Below, in pieces: positions 24,785 through 33,047 of a stretch of DNA of 64,000 bases. The notes below the pieces were generated by a model, which was not told where the DNA came from, did no database searches, and was given only the letters and a program-made list of their open reading frames with translations. This DNA comes from Chryseobacterium turcicum (GTDB lineage: Bacteria; Bacteroidota; Bacteroidia; Flavobacteriales; Weeksellaceae), in assembly GCF_021010565.1 (NCBI RefSeq), contig NZ_JAJNAY010000001.1:3080001-3144000 (forward strand). Reading direction: 5' to 3'. The first letter of the stretch is position 1. Each line of letters begins with the position of its first letter. Made by a program: the position numbers and the translations under genes.

Positions 24785-27232
24785 TTAAAAATCAACAAAA
24801 ACATCTTTTTTAATACTTTGATAAGCAGTGATTTCGTCAAATTCTTTCAAACTTAATAAAACTAAACTTTTAAACTTTTCATAGTTTTTGCCTCGAGGCA
24901 ATTTCAGTAAAATCTGAAACTGATACAAATTATTTAATCGGGCAATTTGCGCTCTTTCAGGGCCTAAAATACAATCTTCAGGCAAATATTTTCTTAAAAT
25001 AGACCCTAAAAACTGTGATGCACGATTTACTTTATCGTCTTTTATGTGCTTCAACTCAATGTTGATTAACTTTGTGAAAGGTGGATAATTAAATTTCTGA
25101 CGTTCCGTGAGGAAATATTTATAAATTTTAAAAACATTATTCATTTTAATCAGCTGAAAAACAGAATGGTCAGGATTAAAAGTCTGAATTAAAATTCTGC
25201 CTTTCCCCGAAACTCTTCCCGCTCTTCCAGAGACTTGCGTAATCAATTGATACGCTCTTTCTTCTGCTCTGAAATCTTGTACATACAGCATAGAATCAGC
25301 TTTTGGAATCGCTACCAATTCGATATGGTCAAAATCAAGACCTTTAGAAATCATTTGGGTTCCTACTATAATATCGGTTTCCCGGTCTTCAATTTTTTCG
25401 TATAGTTTTTCGTAGGCAAATTTCTTCCGCATAGAATCAACATCCATTCTATCGACTTCATTGTCCGGAAAAATTTTAGAAATTTCTTCGTGAATTTGTT
25501 CTACACCAACTCCTTTTTCATTAAGATTTTCAGAAAAACATTTTGGGCAGGTTTTCGGTTTAGAAGCTCTCTGTCCGCAATAGTGGCATTTCATTTCGTT
25601 GGCAGCTTTGTGATACGTCATCACGACATCACAATTTGAACAGTAATTGACATATCCACAAGATTCACATTCTAAAACACTCGCGTAACCACGACGATTG
25701 TGAAGAATCATCGTTTGATTTTTTTCTTCTAATGTTTTTTTGATTTCATCAATCAATTTCAACGAAAAATTACCTGAAACTTTTTTAGAATCTTGCGCCT
25801 CTTTAAAATTAATCAATTCAAATTCCGGAAGTTTTACATTTCCGAATCTTTCATTCAGAAAAATATATTTCAGCTTTTCTTTTCTTGCCAGATAATAACT
25901 TTCAACAGAAGGCGTTGCCGAACCTAAAATAACATTGGCTTCATAAAGATTTCCTAAAACCAACGCCGAATCTTTAGCATTAAAATAAGGTGAAACTTCT
26001 CTCGGTTTATATCCGGAATCATGCTCTTCATCCACCACAATTAATCCTAAATTCTTAAAAGGTAAAAACAGAGAATTTCTTGTTGCAATAAGAACTTTGA
26101 TGTCGTTATTTTTTATTCTTCGCCAAATTTCTACCTTTTCAAAATCGGTCAGTTTCTGATGATAAAAGCCTAATTGCCTCCCATATTTTTTTTCTAATCG
26201 CTGCGTAATTTGCTTGGTTAATGAAATTTCAGGAAGAAGAAACAGTACATTTTTGCCTTCAGAAATACATTCTTCAATTTTCTCTAAATAAATATGTGTT
26301 TTTCCAGATGAAGTTACCCCGTGAAGCAGCACATTTCTACCTTCTTCAAAAGCTTCATCTACTTCAATTTTTGCAGCTTTCTGAATTTCCGTAAGTTCTT
26401 CTACCTCTTCAATTTCACCTTCATAGCTTTCAATCCGGTCTTTCTGCATGTAATATTCTTCCACCAAATTTTTATCTGCCAAAGATTTAAAATGCGAACT
26501 CGCAAAATATCCATCTTCAAACAATTCTGATTTTTTAATATGTAAATCAGGATTTTCGGTTTGTTTTTCTAAAATATGCAGGAAAAGGTCTTTCTGCTTC
26601 TGAGCTCTCTTTAAACTTAAAAGAATTTCGGTAAGATTTTGATTTTTTAAAATCTCATCATTGATTTTAACGTAAGCAACTTCTTTAGCCTTATATTTTT
26701 CAGCAACTTTTTCGTCGATTTCAATATACTGTAAATCAATCAGCGAATTGATGGTTTTAATAATATCTTTTTTCGGAATAAACGCTTCAATATCCGTTAA
26801 ATTAATCAACTGACGAACTTCTAATGCCTGAATAAGATACATTTCATTCACATCCAGATTTTCAAACTCAACGGTAATATTGGGTTTTAATTTAAGATAA
26901 GTTTCACTTTCCAGTTTTAAAGAAGACGGAAAAGCAAACCTGTAAATTTCGCCCAAATTGCACAGATAATAATCTGAAAGCCATTTCCAAAATTTAATTT
27001 GTTGTGGTGGCAAAATCGGTTGTTCATCTAAAATGCTGATTACTTCCTTCGGCACAAACTGAGTGGGAACTTCATCATGCAGTTCAAAAACAATTCCGGT
27101 ATAGATTTTTTTTCCACCAAAAGGAATAAGCACTCTCATTCCGGGTTGAATAAGTGACATCAATTCTTCTGAAACTTTATAGGTAAAAGTTCCTTTCAGA
27201 TTGAGGGGCAAAATAATTTGAGCGTATTGCAA
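24785..27232 (-). CDS. priA: Primosomal replication protein N' (PriA helicase)
   Basis: An 815-residue superfamily 2 DNA helicase that restarts stalled replication forks. The N-terminal DNA-binding domain (ILPLNLKGTFTYKVSEEL) is followed by Walker A in LLHGVTSSGKTH, Walker B VVDEEHDSGYK, the zinc-binding cysteine set (CESCGYVNYCSNC, CHYCGQ, CPKC) and motifs V/VI (VGTQMISKGLDFD, QVSGRAGR). The start codon is TTG (MQYAQIILP), which matches the family N terminus; no better ATG is nearby. Confidence 0.96.
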   Translation of the reverse strand: MQYAQIILPLNLKGTFTYKVSEELMSLIQPGMRVLIPFGGKKIYTGIVFELHDEVPTQFVPKEVISILDEQPILPPQQIKFWKWLSDYYLCNLGEIYRFAFPSSLKLESETYLKLKPNITVEFENLDVNEMYLIQALEVRQLINLTDIEAFIPKKDIIKTINSLIDLQYIEIDEKVAEKYKAKEVAYVKINDEILKNQNLTEILLSLKRAQKQKDLFLHILEKQTENPDLHIKKSELFEDGYFASSHFKSLADKNLVEEYYMQKDRIESYEGEIEEVEELTEIQKAAKIEVDEAFEEGRNVLLHGVTSSGKTHIYLEKIEECISEGKNVLFLLPEISLTKQITQRLEKKYGRQLGFYHQKLTDFEKVEIWRRIKNNDIKVLIATRNSLFLPFKNLGLIVVDEEHDSGYKPREVSPYFNAKDSALVLGNLYEANVILGSATPSVESYYLARKEKLKYIFLNERFGNVKLPEFELINFKEAQDSKKVSGNFSLKLIDEIKKTLEEKNQTMILHNRRGYASVLECESCGYVNYCSNCDVVMTYHKAANEMKCHYCGQRASKPKTCPKCFSENLNEKGVGVEQIHEEISKIFPDNEVDRMDVDSMRKKFAYEKLYEKIEDRETDIIVGTQMISKGLDFDHIELVAIPKADSMLYVQDFRAEERAYQLITQVSGRAGRVSGKGRILIQTFNPDHSVFQLIKMNNVFKIYKYFLTERQKFNYPPFTKLINIELKHIKDDKVNRASQFLGSILRKYLPEDCILGPERAQIARLNNLYQFQILLKLPRGKNYEKFKSLVLLSLKEFDEITAYQSIKKDVFVDF

Positions 27233-27368
27233 TAGGATAATTATAGTGTAAAATTAGATTTTTCTTTTCAAAAACAAAAGAGCAACTCCATTTTTCCTTC
27301 GTTAATAAATTAGTTTCTTCAAACAACAATTAACAATATTGAAAATACATTAGAATTCAAAAAAACTT

Positions 27369-27376
27369 TATCTTTG
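27369..27376 (+). promoter_or_regulatory. -7 promoter box of lptB, possibly leaderless
   Basis: TATCTTTG matches TAnnTTTG and ends five bases before the lptB ATG at 27382. The arrangement copies those ahead of the Rrf2 and DUF4268 genes. Confidence 0.45.
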
Positions 27377-27381
27377 CCCTT

Positions 27382-28443
27382 ATGATTTTACGAGGAGAAA
27401 ACTTAATCAAAGAATACGGTCCCAAAAAAGTTGTAAAAGGCGTTTCTGTAGAAGTTAAGCAGGGAGAAATTGTTGGTTTACTTGGTCCGAACGGAGCCGG
27501 AAAAACCACTTCCTTTTATATGATTGTAGGCTTGGTGAAGCCTACTTCAGGAAAGATTTTCCTCGACAAACAGGAGATTACCTCTGACGCCATGTATCGT
27601 CGTGCCCAAAAAGGTATTGGTTATCTAGCTCAGGAAGCTTCAATTTTCAGAAAACTTTCTGTAGAAGATAATATTCTTGGTGTTTTACAGCTTACTAAAC
27701 TTTCAAAAAAACAACAGCAAATAAAATGTGACGAACTGATTGAGGAATTTTCTCTGCAGCACGTTCGTAAAAACAGAGGTGATTTACTTTCCGGAGGTGA
27801 AAGACGAAGAACAGAGATTGCAAGATGTTTGGCAACAGACCCGAGTTTCATTCTTTTAGATGAACCTTTTGCCGGTGTTGACCCGATTGCCGTAGAAGAT
27901 ATTCAAAAAATTGTACGAAGTTTGACCGATAAAAACATCGGAATTTTGATTACTGACCACAATGTACAGCAGACCTTGGCGATTACCAACAAAACATACA
28001 TTATGTTTGAAGGTAAGATTTTGAAAGAAGGTCTTCCTGAAGATTTGGCAAATGACCCGCAAGTAAGAGAAGCATATTTAGGCGAAAATTTTGTTTACCA
28101 AAGTATTTTCGACAAACCAAGCAAAAAAAGTTATGCTTACAATATTTGGGCAGGAAATTTTGATTCTAAAAATCAGTTTCAAAGTTTTGTAGATGAAAAT
28201 TTTGCTCAGTTTGATGATTTAAGATTGATGTATGGATTTGAAGACATTAGTTTTTCATCATTAGGGAATTCAGAAATCCAGCATATTTTCAATGATGTAG
28301 TTGATAAAAATGCCAATAATTCTTTCGCTTTCCAAAAGAAAGAAATTAATTCTAATTATTCTTTGGAACAGGCAGAAGCAGATTCTAAAGCAGCAAGTAA
28401 AGCTGAGTTGCATTATCTGACAACTTATGTTTTTGAGGGATAA
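27382..28443 (+). CDS. lptB: LPS export ABC transporter ATPase LptB with extra C-terminal domain
   Basis: Residues 1-235 are a standard LptB: Walker A GPNGAGKT (35-42), signature LLSGGERRR, Walker B FILLDEPFAGVDP, switch His in ITDHN, ending with the usual VREAYLGENF. It powers LPS transport through LptFG-LptC. The protein then continues for about 118 residues, where LptB normally stops near 240. The extension (YNIWAGNFDSKNQFQSFVDENF ... ELHYLTTYVFEG) resembles Imm22/DUF4284 immunity domains in its WxGNFxSxxxF start; that assignment is tentative. Confidence 0.9.
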   Translation: MILRGENLIKEYGPKKVVKGVSVEVKQGEIVGLLGPNGAGKTTSFYMIVGLVKPTSGKIFLDKQEITSDAMYRRAQKGIGYLAQEASIFRKLSVEDNILGVLQLTKLSKKQQQIKCDELIEEFSLQHVRKNRGDLLSGGERRRTEIARCLATDPSFILLDEPFAGVDPIAVEDIQKIVRSLTDKNIGILITDHNVQQTLAITNKTYIMFEGKILKEGLPEDLANDPQVREAYLGENFVYQSIFDKPSKKSYAYNIWAGNFDSKNQFQSFVDENFAQFDDLRLMYGFEDISFSSLGNSEIQHIFNDVVDKNANNSFAFQKKEINSNYSLEQAEADSKAASKAELHYLTTYVFEG

Positions 28444-28466
28444 AAGTTTAATTAATATTAAAGTTT

Positions 28467-28508
28467 TTGAACCATTAAGAATATTTAAGTTGTTAAGAAA
28501 TATTAAGG
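28467..28508. repeat. Dispersed TTAAG-phased repeat, copy 1
   Basis: GAACCATTAAGAATATTTAAG followed by further TTAAG words at roughly 10-base steps. Related copies lie at 32148-32190 and 58442-58481. Confidence 0.6.
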
Positions 28509-28612
28509 CTCAATAAAATTGATATAAGCAAAATACTTAAAAACTTAACTTCCCTACTCTTTAAAATATTCAGCAGTTTAATTTGAATTAAACATTTGCG
28601 CTAAAAAATAAT

Positions 28613-28649
28613 AAAACGTACCTTTTCTCTCAGAAACGGTACGTTTTTT
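28613..28649 (+). terminator. Hairpin with T-run between lptB and the ABC exporter gene
   Basis: A ten-base perfect stem (AAAACGTACC paired with GGTACGTTTT) with a 15-base loop and a run of six Ts ending only 15 bases before the next ATG. It looks like the lptB terminator, but its position leaves little room for a promoter of the next gene, so an attenuator role is possible. Confidence 0.75.
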
Positions 28650-28664
28650 CTTTTAAACCAAATC

Positions 28665-30470
28665 ATGGCAAAACCATTTAACAGAACCCTTACTTTATTT
28701 GGAATTTACAAGCAGTTGATTCCATTTATAAAGCCTTACCGACCGATGATTTACGGAACTTTGTTCCTGACATTTCTCGGTGCTTTGGCAGCTCAGGTGA
28801 ATCCTTTAGTTTTAAAATATACGGTGGATGAAGTCACAAAACTAACCCACCTACCCAATCCTATGAATGAAGGAGTTCATATTTTAATTCTTATCTCAAT
28901 TATTCTATTAGGAAAAGAATTACTGAATATTTTCATCAATTTCGGTCAAAAATTTTACGGGGAGAAAATAAGAATTAATGTAAGTTCGGTTTTGGCACAA
29001 TCAGCAATTGACAAAATTCTTACCTACAGAGTTGCTTACTTTAATGATGAAAACCATGAATCCGGGAAATTACAAATAAGAATCGACCGTGGAATTGAAA
29101 GCTTGACGAGACTCGTTCAAAATTTCTTTATCGACATACTTCCCTTGTTTTCAAATGCATTTATCGCACTGATTATAATGTATATGCAGAATGTTTATGT
29201 GGGATTAGTTTCCACAATCATTGTTCCTATTTACTTTTATATCAGTTCGTTGCAGGCAAAAAAACTAGGTGGAGTAAGACGAACTTTAAGAAATCAGCGC
29301 GAGCAGAAAACTTCAGGGCTTTTAAATTTAATCAATTCGATAATGGTGATTAAAAGTTTTGTGCGTGAAAAATTTGAAGGTAAAAAACAGTACGATTTAC
29401 AAATGCAGTTGATGGACAGCCAAATGTTTACTCGTAAAACTAATTTTATTTATGATGGTTTAAAAACTTTTATCGAGCAGTTTGGAGTTGTTTTAATCAT
29501 TCTTTTAACGGTTTATCTGGTTTTAGACCAACAAATGACCATCGGTGCCATCATGCTTCACATCATGCTTTTTAATAATGTTTCTTCGCCAATCAGACAG
29601 CTTCACAGGATTTATGATGATATGAACGATGCGATGATTTATGCAGAAGGTTATTTTGATATTTTAAATGCTGAAAATGAAATTGAACCTAACGGAACTT
29701 TCGTAGAAAATAAAATCAAAGGTAATTTTGAATTACGAAATGTCAATTTCACCTATCCAAACGGAACAAAAGCGTTGCGCAATGTTTCAATGACCATCGA
29801 AAACGGAAAAACGACCGCCTTGGTGGGCTTAAGTGGTGCCGGAAAATCAACCATCATCAATCTTCTCTGTAAATTTTATCTTCCAGATTCCGGTGAAATT
29901 ATTTTGGATAAAGTAGATTTAAAAAATTACAATAATACTTTTTTACGGGATGATTTGGGATTGGTTTTGCAGAAGAACCATATTTTCCAGGGAAGTATTG
30001 AAGACAACATCCGCTATGGAAATATGAATGCGAGCTTTGAAGAAATTGAAGAAGCAGCAAAAAAAGCCTATCTCCACGAACAGATTTTAGACCTTCCGGA
30101 AAAATATAAACATGATGCAACTCAACTTTCAGGCGGTCAACAGCAGAGAATCGCCATTGCAAGATTATTTTTGAAAAATCCACCTATTATTTTCTTAGAT
30201 GAACCCACTGCAAGTTTGGATGCGATTGCGACAGAACAAATTAAAAACTCGTTGGATGCCATAAAAGAAAACAGAACGGTGGTTATTATTTCGCATTCCC
30301 TATCTCAGATTTTAGATTCGGATACTATTTATGTAATGAAAAAAGGTGAAGTTGTAGAAAGCGGAACTCATGATGAATTGGTACAGATGAATGGAACTTA
30401 TAAAGAAATTTTTGATGCTTCTGCGAGAAGTTTGAATCTGGATAAGTTGGTGAATACGTTTAAAAATTAA
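28665..30470 (+). CDS. ABC exporter, fused membrane and ATPase domains
   Basis: A 601-residue half-transporter. The N-terminal six-helix membrane domain (about 20-320) is followed by the ATPase domain: Walker A GLSGAGKST, Q-loop DLGLVLQKNHIFQGS, signature QLSGGQQQRIAIA, Walker B IIFLDEPTASLD, H-loop VVIISHSL. It forms homodimers or heterodimers that export lipids, peptides or drugs; the substrate cannot be read from the sequence. A second, distinct exporter of similar size is encoded at 58658. Confidence 0.92.
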   Translation: MAKPFNRTLTLFGIYKQLIPFIKPYRPMIYGTLFLTFLGALAAQVNPLVLKYTVDEVTKLTHLPNPMNEGVHILILISIILLGKELLNIFINFGQKFYGEKIRINVSSVLAQSAIDKILTYRVAYFNDENHESGKLQIRIDRGIESLTRLVQNFFIDILPLFSNAFIALIIMYMQNVYVGLVSTIIVPIYFYISSLQAKKLGGVRRTLRNQREQKTSGLLNLINSIMVIKSFVREKFEGKKQYDLQMQLMDSQMFTRKTNFIYDGLKTFIEQFGVVLIILLTVYLVLDQQMTIGAIMLHIMLFNNVSSPIRQLHRIYDDMNDAMIYAEGYFDILNAENEIEPNGTFVENKIKGNFELRNVNFTYPNGTKALRNVSMTIENGKTTALVGLSGAGKSTIINLLCKFYLPDSGEIILDKVDLKNYNNTFLRDDLGLVLQKNHIFQGSIEDNIRYGNMNASFEEIEEAAKKAYLHEQILDLPEKYKHDATQLSGGQQQRIAIARLFLKNPPIIFLDEPTASLDAIATEQIKNSLDAIKENRTVVIISHSLSQILDSDTIYVMKKGEVVESGTHDELVQMNGTYKEIFDASARSLNLDKLVNTFKN

Positions 30471-30752
30471 TGTAGCAATTAACAATTCTTTAGTGCAAAT
30501 GCTTTGATGAAATAAACGCAAAGATTTAATAATTAAAGTAATATTTTTCAGCGAGCAAAGATGGCGACAAATCGCTGATTAAGCTTGAAAATATGCATAC
30601 GCTTAAAATCAATTTCATTGATATTCTTTGCTCCTTAAATACAAAGATATACAGGCTAAATCTTTGCAATTATAAAATTCTACATTAAATTTGTAAAATT
30701 GATACTTTTTCGACCGATTTAAATGTGAAATGATTGGTTAAAATTTAAAAAA

Positions 30753-31181
30753 ATGAAAGTTAAATATTTATTTATCACAGTTTTATCTTTTAACTGTTTA
30801 TTGTTTTCTCAGCTACCATGTCCTTTGATATCTGGAACAATACCTACTCCTAAACGTAATTGTTTTAATGTTTCTGATGAAACTTTATATACAATAAAAT
30901 CAGAAAATCACAAAGTTGTTTGCATATCTGAAGGAATGGTTTCTAGTATTCTTTCTCATTCTGATAATACCAAAACTTTAATCATTAGAAATAATGACGA
31001 TTTGTATGTTTATTCAAATCTCGATGTTATTCTTTTTAAATCAAAAGATAAAATTGAAAAGAATCAATTAATAGGATACGCCACTCAAGATAAAGATGAA
31101 GAAAAGTACATTCTCCAATTCCAATTTTGGAAAAAGGCGGAGTCGAGTAAAGTTGATTTAAATTGTTCAAAATCATATTAA
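30753..31181 (+). CDS. Exported LytM/M23-like protein lacking the zinc ligands
   Basis: A 142-residue exported protein with signal MKVKYLFITVLSFNCLLFSQ. The mature part follows the M23/LytM layout (VVCISEGMVSSI, KTLIIRNNDDLYVYSNLDVIL, KIEKNQLIGYATQD, YILQFQFWKK), but the metal ligands are replaced: the usual HxxxD and HxH histidines are absent. It is therefore probably a non-catalytic, ligand-binding LytM protein like EnvC or NlpD. The ATG of the WYL regulator follows its stop codon with no gap, so the two genes are likely translationally coupled. Confidence 0.6.
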   Translation: MKVKYLFITVLSFNCLLFSQLPCPLISGTIPTPKRNCFNVSDETLYTIKSENHKVVCISEGMVSSILSHSDNTKTLIIRNNDDLYVYSNLDVILFKSKDKIEKNQLIGYATQDKDEEKYILQFQFWKKAESSKVDLNCSKSY

Positions 31182-32135
31182 ATGAACGACCATTACCTGA
31201 AAAAACTCGACCGAGTAACTGCAATTCTCACTCAGCTGCAATCAAAACCGATTGTGAGAGCGCAAGATTTGGCAGAAAAATTTGACGTGAGTATAAGAAC
31301 GATTTACCGTGATGTAAAAACTTTGGAAAATGCAGGAATTCCGATTGTTGGTGAAGCAGGAAGTGGATATTCTTTAATGGATGGCTACAAACTTCCACCT
31401 GTAATGTTTACGAAACAGGAAGTTTTAAGTTTCATTACTGCCGAAAAACTGATGCAAAAATTTTCTCACGAAAGCTTGGGAAATCATTATCAGACTGCGA
31501 TGGAAAAACTCCGTTCGGTTTTAAGAAATTCAGATAAAAATTTAATTCAGAATATTGAAAATCAGATTGATATTTACAATTACAATCCAAAAACGGAGGA
31601 CACCATAAAAAATATTATTCCTACAATTTTGGAAAGTATTGCCGAAAAACATCAGATTTTAATAGGCTACAAAACAGTTAATCAAGAAATTTCGAGCAGA
31701 ACGATAGAAGTTGTAGGTGTTTTTTTTGAGTTTCATTACTGGTACATCATCGCTTACTGTACGTTGAGAAATGATTACAGACAGTTTAGAGTGGACAGGA
31801 TTTTAAGTATTGTAAAAACTCAAAATCCTTATTTGCAGGAATATGGGCAGATTAATGATTACAGGAAAAGTCCGAATGGAAATAAAACCATCGTCAAACT
31901 TTTAGTTGATAAAAAAATTATAGGACATCTGAATAATTCAAAAATTTATTATGGATTAATTGAGGAAAAAGAAACCAATAAAGGGATAGAAATGACTTTT
32001 GAAACCGAATGGATTAATGAAGGATTTCCGCGTTGGCTGATTACTTTCGCCGATTATGCTGAAGTTTTGGAACCTGAGTTTCTGAAAACGACCATGAAGG
32101 ATTTAATTGAGAAAGTTTCTAAGAATTTTGATTGA
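31182..32135 (+). CDS. YafY/WYL-domain transcriptional regulator
   Basis: A 317-residue regulator. An HTH_11 DNA-binding domain occupies about residues 8-60 (AQDLAEKFDVSIRTIYRDVKTLENAGIPI, then the wing GEAGSGYSLMDGYKLPP). A WYL domain covers about 135-225 (EVVGVFFEFHYWYIIAYCTLRNDYRQFRVDRI, with WYI in place of WYL). WYL domains sense ligands, in some proteins nucleic acids. It lies close to a DinB gene on the opposite strand, whose promoter carries a 32-base palindrome, so that gene is the probable target. Confidence 0.9.
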   Translation: MNDHYLKKLDRVTAILTQLQSKPIVRAQDLAEKFDVSIRTIYRDVKTLENAGIPIVGEAGSGYSLMDGYKLPPVMFTKQEVLSFITAEKLMQKFSHESLGNHYQTAMEKLRSVLRNSDKNLIQNIENQIDIYNYNPKTEDTIKNIIPTILESIAEKHQILIGYKTVNQEISSRTIEVVGVFFEFHYWYIIAYCTLRNDYRQFRVDRILSIVKTQNPYLQEYGQINDYRKSPNGNKTIVKLLVDKKIIGHLNNSKIYYGLIEEKETNKGIEMTFETEWINEGFPRWLITFADYAEVLEPEFLKTTMKDLIEKVSKNFD

Positions 32136-32147
32136 AAATAAATGAAC

Positions 32148-32190
32148 TTGAACCATTAAGATTCTTTAAGGAGTTAAGATTATTAAGATG
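32148..32190. repeat. Dispersed TTAAG-phased repeat, copy 2
   Basis: TTGAACCATTAAGATTC, then TTTAAGGAG, TTAAGATTA and TTAAGATG, giving TTAAG at about 10-base intervals. Compare 28467-28508. Confidence 0.6.
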
Positions 32191-32256
32191 AAATGAAAAT
32201 CAAAGATTTTCAAAACTAATATGTCAAAAAACTTGTGTGATATTTTAATCTAAAAA

Positions 32257-32319
32257 TCTCCCGCAGATTTCACAGATTTTCACAGATGATACTGCTTAAT
32301 TTGCAAAATCTGCGAGAGA
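32257..32319. repeat. Palindromic intergenic element with CGCAGATTT arms, copy 1
   Basis: Inverted arms TCTCCCGCAGATTT (32257-32270) and AAATCTGCGAGAGA (32306-32319), 14 bases with one mismatch, around a 35-base centre. Related arms occur at 52503-52575. It lies between the WYL regulator and DinB gene ends and could also serve as a terminator. Confidence 0.65.
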
Positions 32320-32339
32320 CTTAAAAAACATCAATGATG

Positions 32340-32831
32340 CTAGAATCTTTCCCAGAAGAATGGCGGCTCAATTCCCAAAGCTCTTAGGTAAGTATAGCCT
32401 TGACCGCGGTGATGTACTTCGTTATCGATAAAATAAAGAATATTCTGATATATCGGAAATTCATATTGACCAAACAAATTGAAGGTTTCCTGAAATCTTT
32501 CTTCAGAAATCTGATTAAAATAATGATTGATTACTTCAGTTTCAGAGTCCCATTTTGCAAGAAGTTCCTCTTTCGTTTTAGGCTTGAATGCTTCTTCTGA
32601 AAATGCTTCTACCTGATGGTCTACGATTCCTTTTAAAGCGGGACCAGCGATACTTACTAACTCGACTGCTAATTTTGCAAAAGTTCTCATTCCGCCAATT
32701 GAAAATTCGAATAATTCTTTTTCAGGAAATGCATCAATCACTCTTCTCGTCAGCTTTCTGTGACCTTGCCAATGCTCTAATAATTGCTCTGAAGTGATAA
32801 ACTGTTTAGTTGCGATTGCTGTAGTTGTCAT
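32340..32831 (-). CDS. DinB family protein
   Basis: A 163-residue four-helix-bundle protein of the DinB/YfiT superfamily. Likely metal-binding histidines are in LLEHWQGHRKL near the N terminus and in the EVHHRGQGYTYLRALG motif near residues 137-152. Members act as metal-dependent thiol transferases or are of unknown role; this one is not the DNA polymerase of the same name. Its promoter region holds a strong palindrome (32869-32900), and a WYL regulator gene converges on it. Confidence 0.88.
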   Translation of the reverse strand: MTTTAIATKQFITSEQLLEHWQGHRKLTRRVIDAFPEKELFEFSIGGMRTFAKLAVELVSIAGPALKGIVDHQVEAFSEEAFKPKTKEELLAKWDSETEVINHYFNQISEERFQETFNLFGQYEFPIYQNILYFIDNEVHHRGQGYTYLRALGIEPPFFWERF

Positions 32832-32862
32832 AACGTTTTTGTCTTATTTGTTAATGTTAAGA

Positions 32863-32870
32863 CAAAGGTA
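32863..32870 (-). promoter_or_regulatory. -7 promoter box of the DinB gene
   Basis: Minus-strand TACCTTTG matches TAnnTTTG, 31 bases before the ATG and overlapping the edge of the palindromic operator. Confidence 0.5.
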
Positions 32871-32900
32871 CTGACAGACTATGACAACAGTTTGTCAGTA
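32869..32900. promoter_or_regulatory. Palindromic operator upstream of the DinB gene
   Basis: TACTGACAGACT, eight-base spacer ATGACAAC, AGTTTGTCAGTA: 12-base arms with one mismatch. It overlaps the -7 box, the place a repressor would bind, and the WYL regulator encoded at 31182 is the obvious candidate. Confidence 0.7.
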
Positions 32901-33024
32901 GTATTTTTAGAAATGAAAAAAAATAATTAATTCTTTAAAATAAATAAACATTTTTCACGTTCGATAGATAACCTACACAAATGTTTCCCATATAAATATG
33001 TAGCGATAGATAAATTTGAATTAG

Positions 33025-33043
33025 GCCGATTTTCTTAATCGGT
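33025..33043. terminator. Short hairpin 3' of the beta-mannosidase gene
   Basis: A seven-base stem (GCCGATT paired with AATCGGT, one G-T pair) with loop TTCTT. A T-run follows on the plus strand; the minus-strand tail is weak. Confidence 0.5.
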
Positions 33044-33047
33044 CTTT

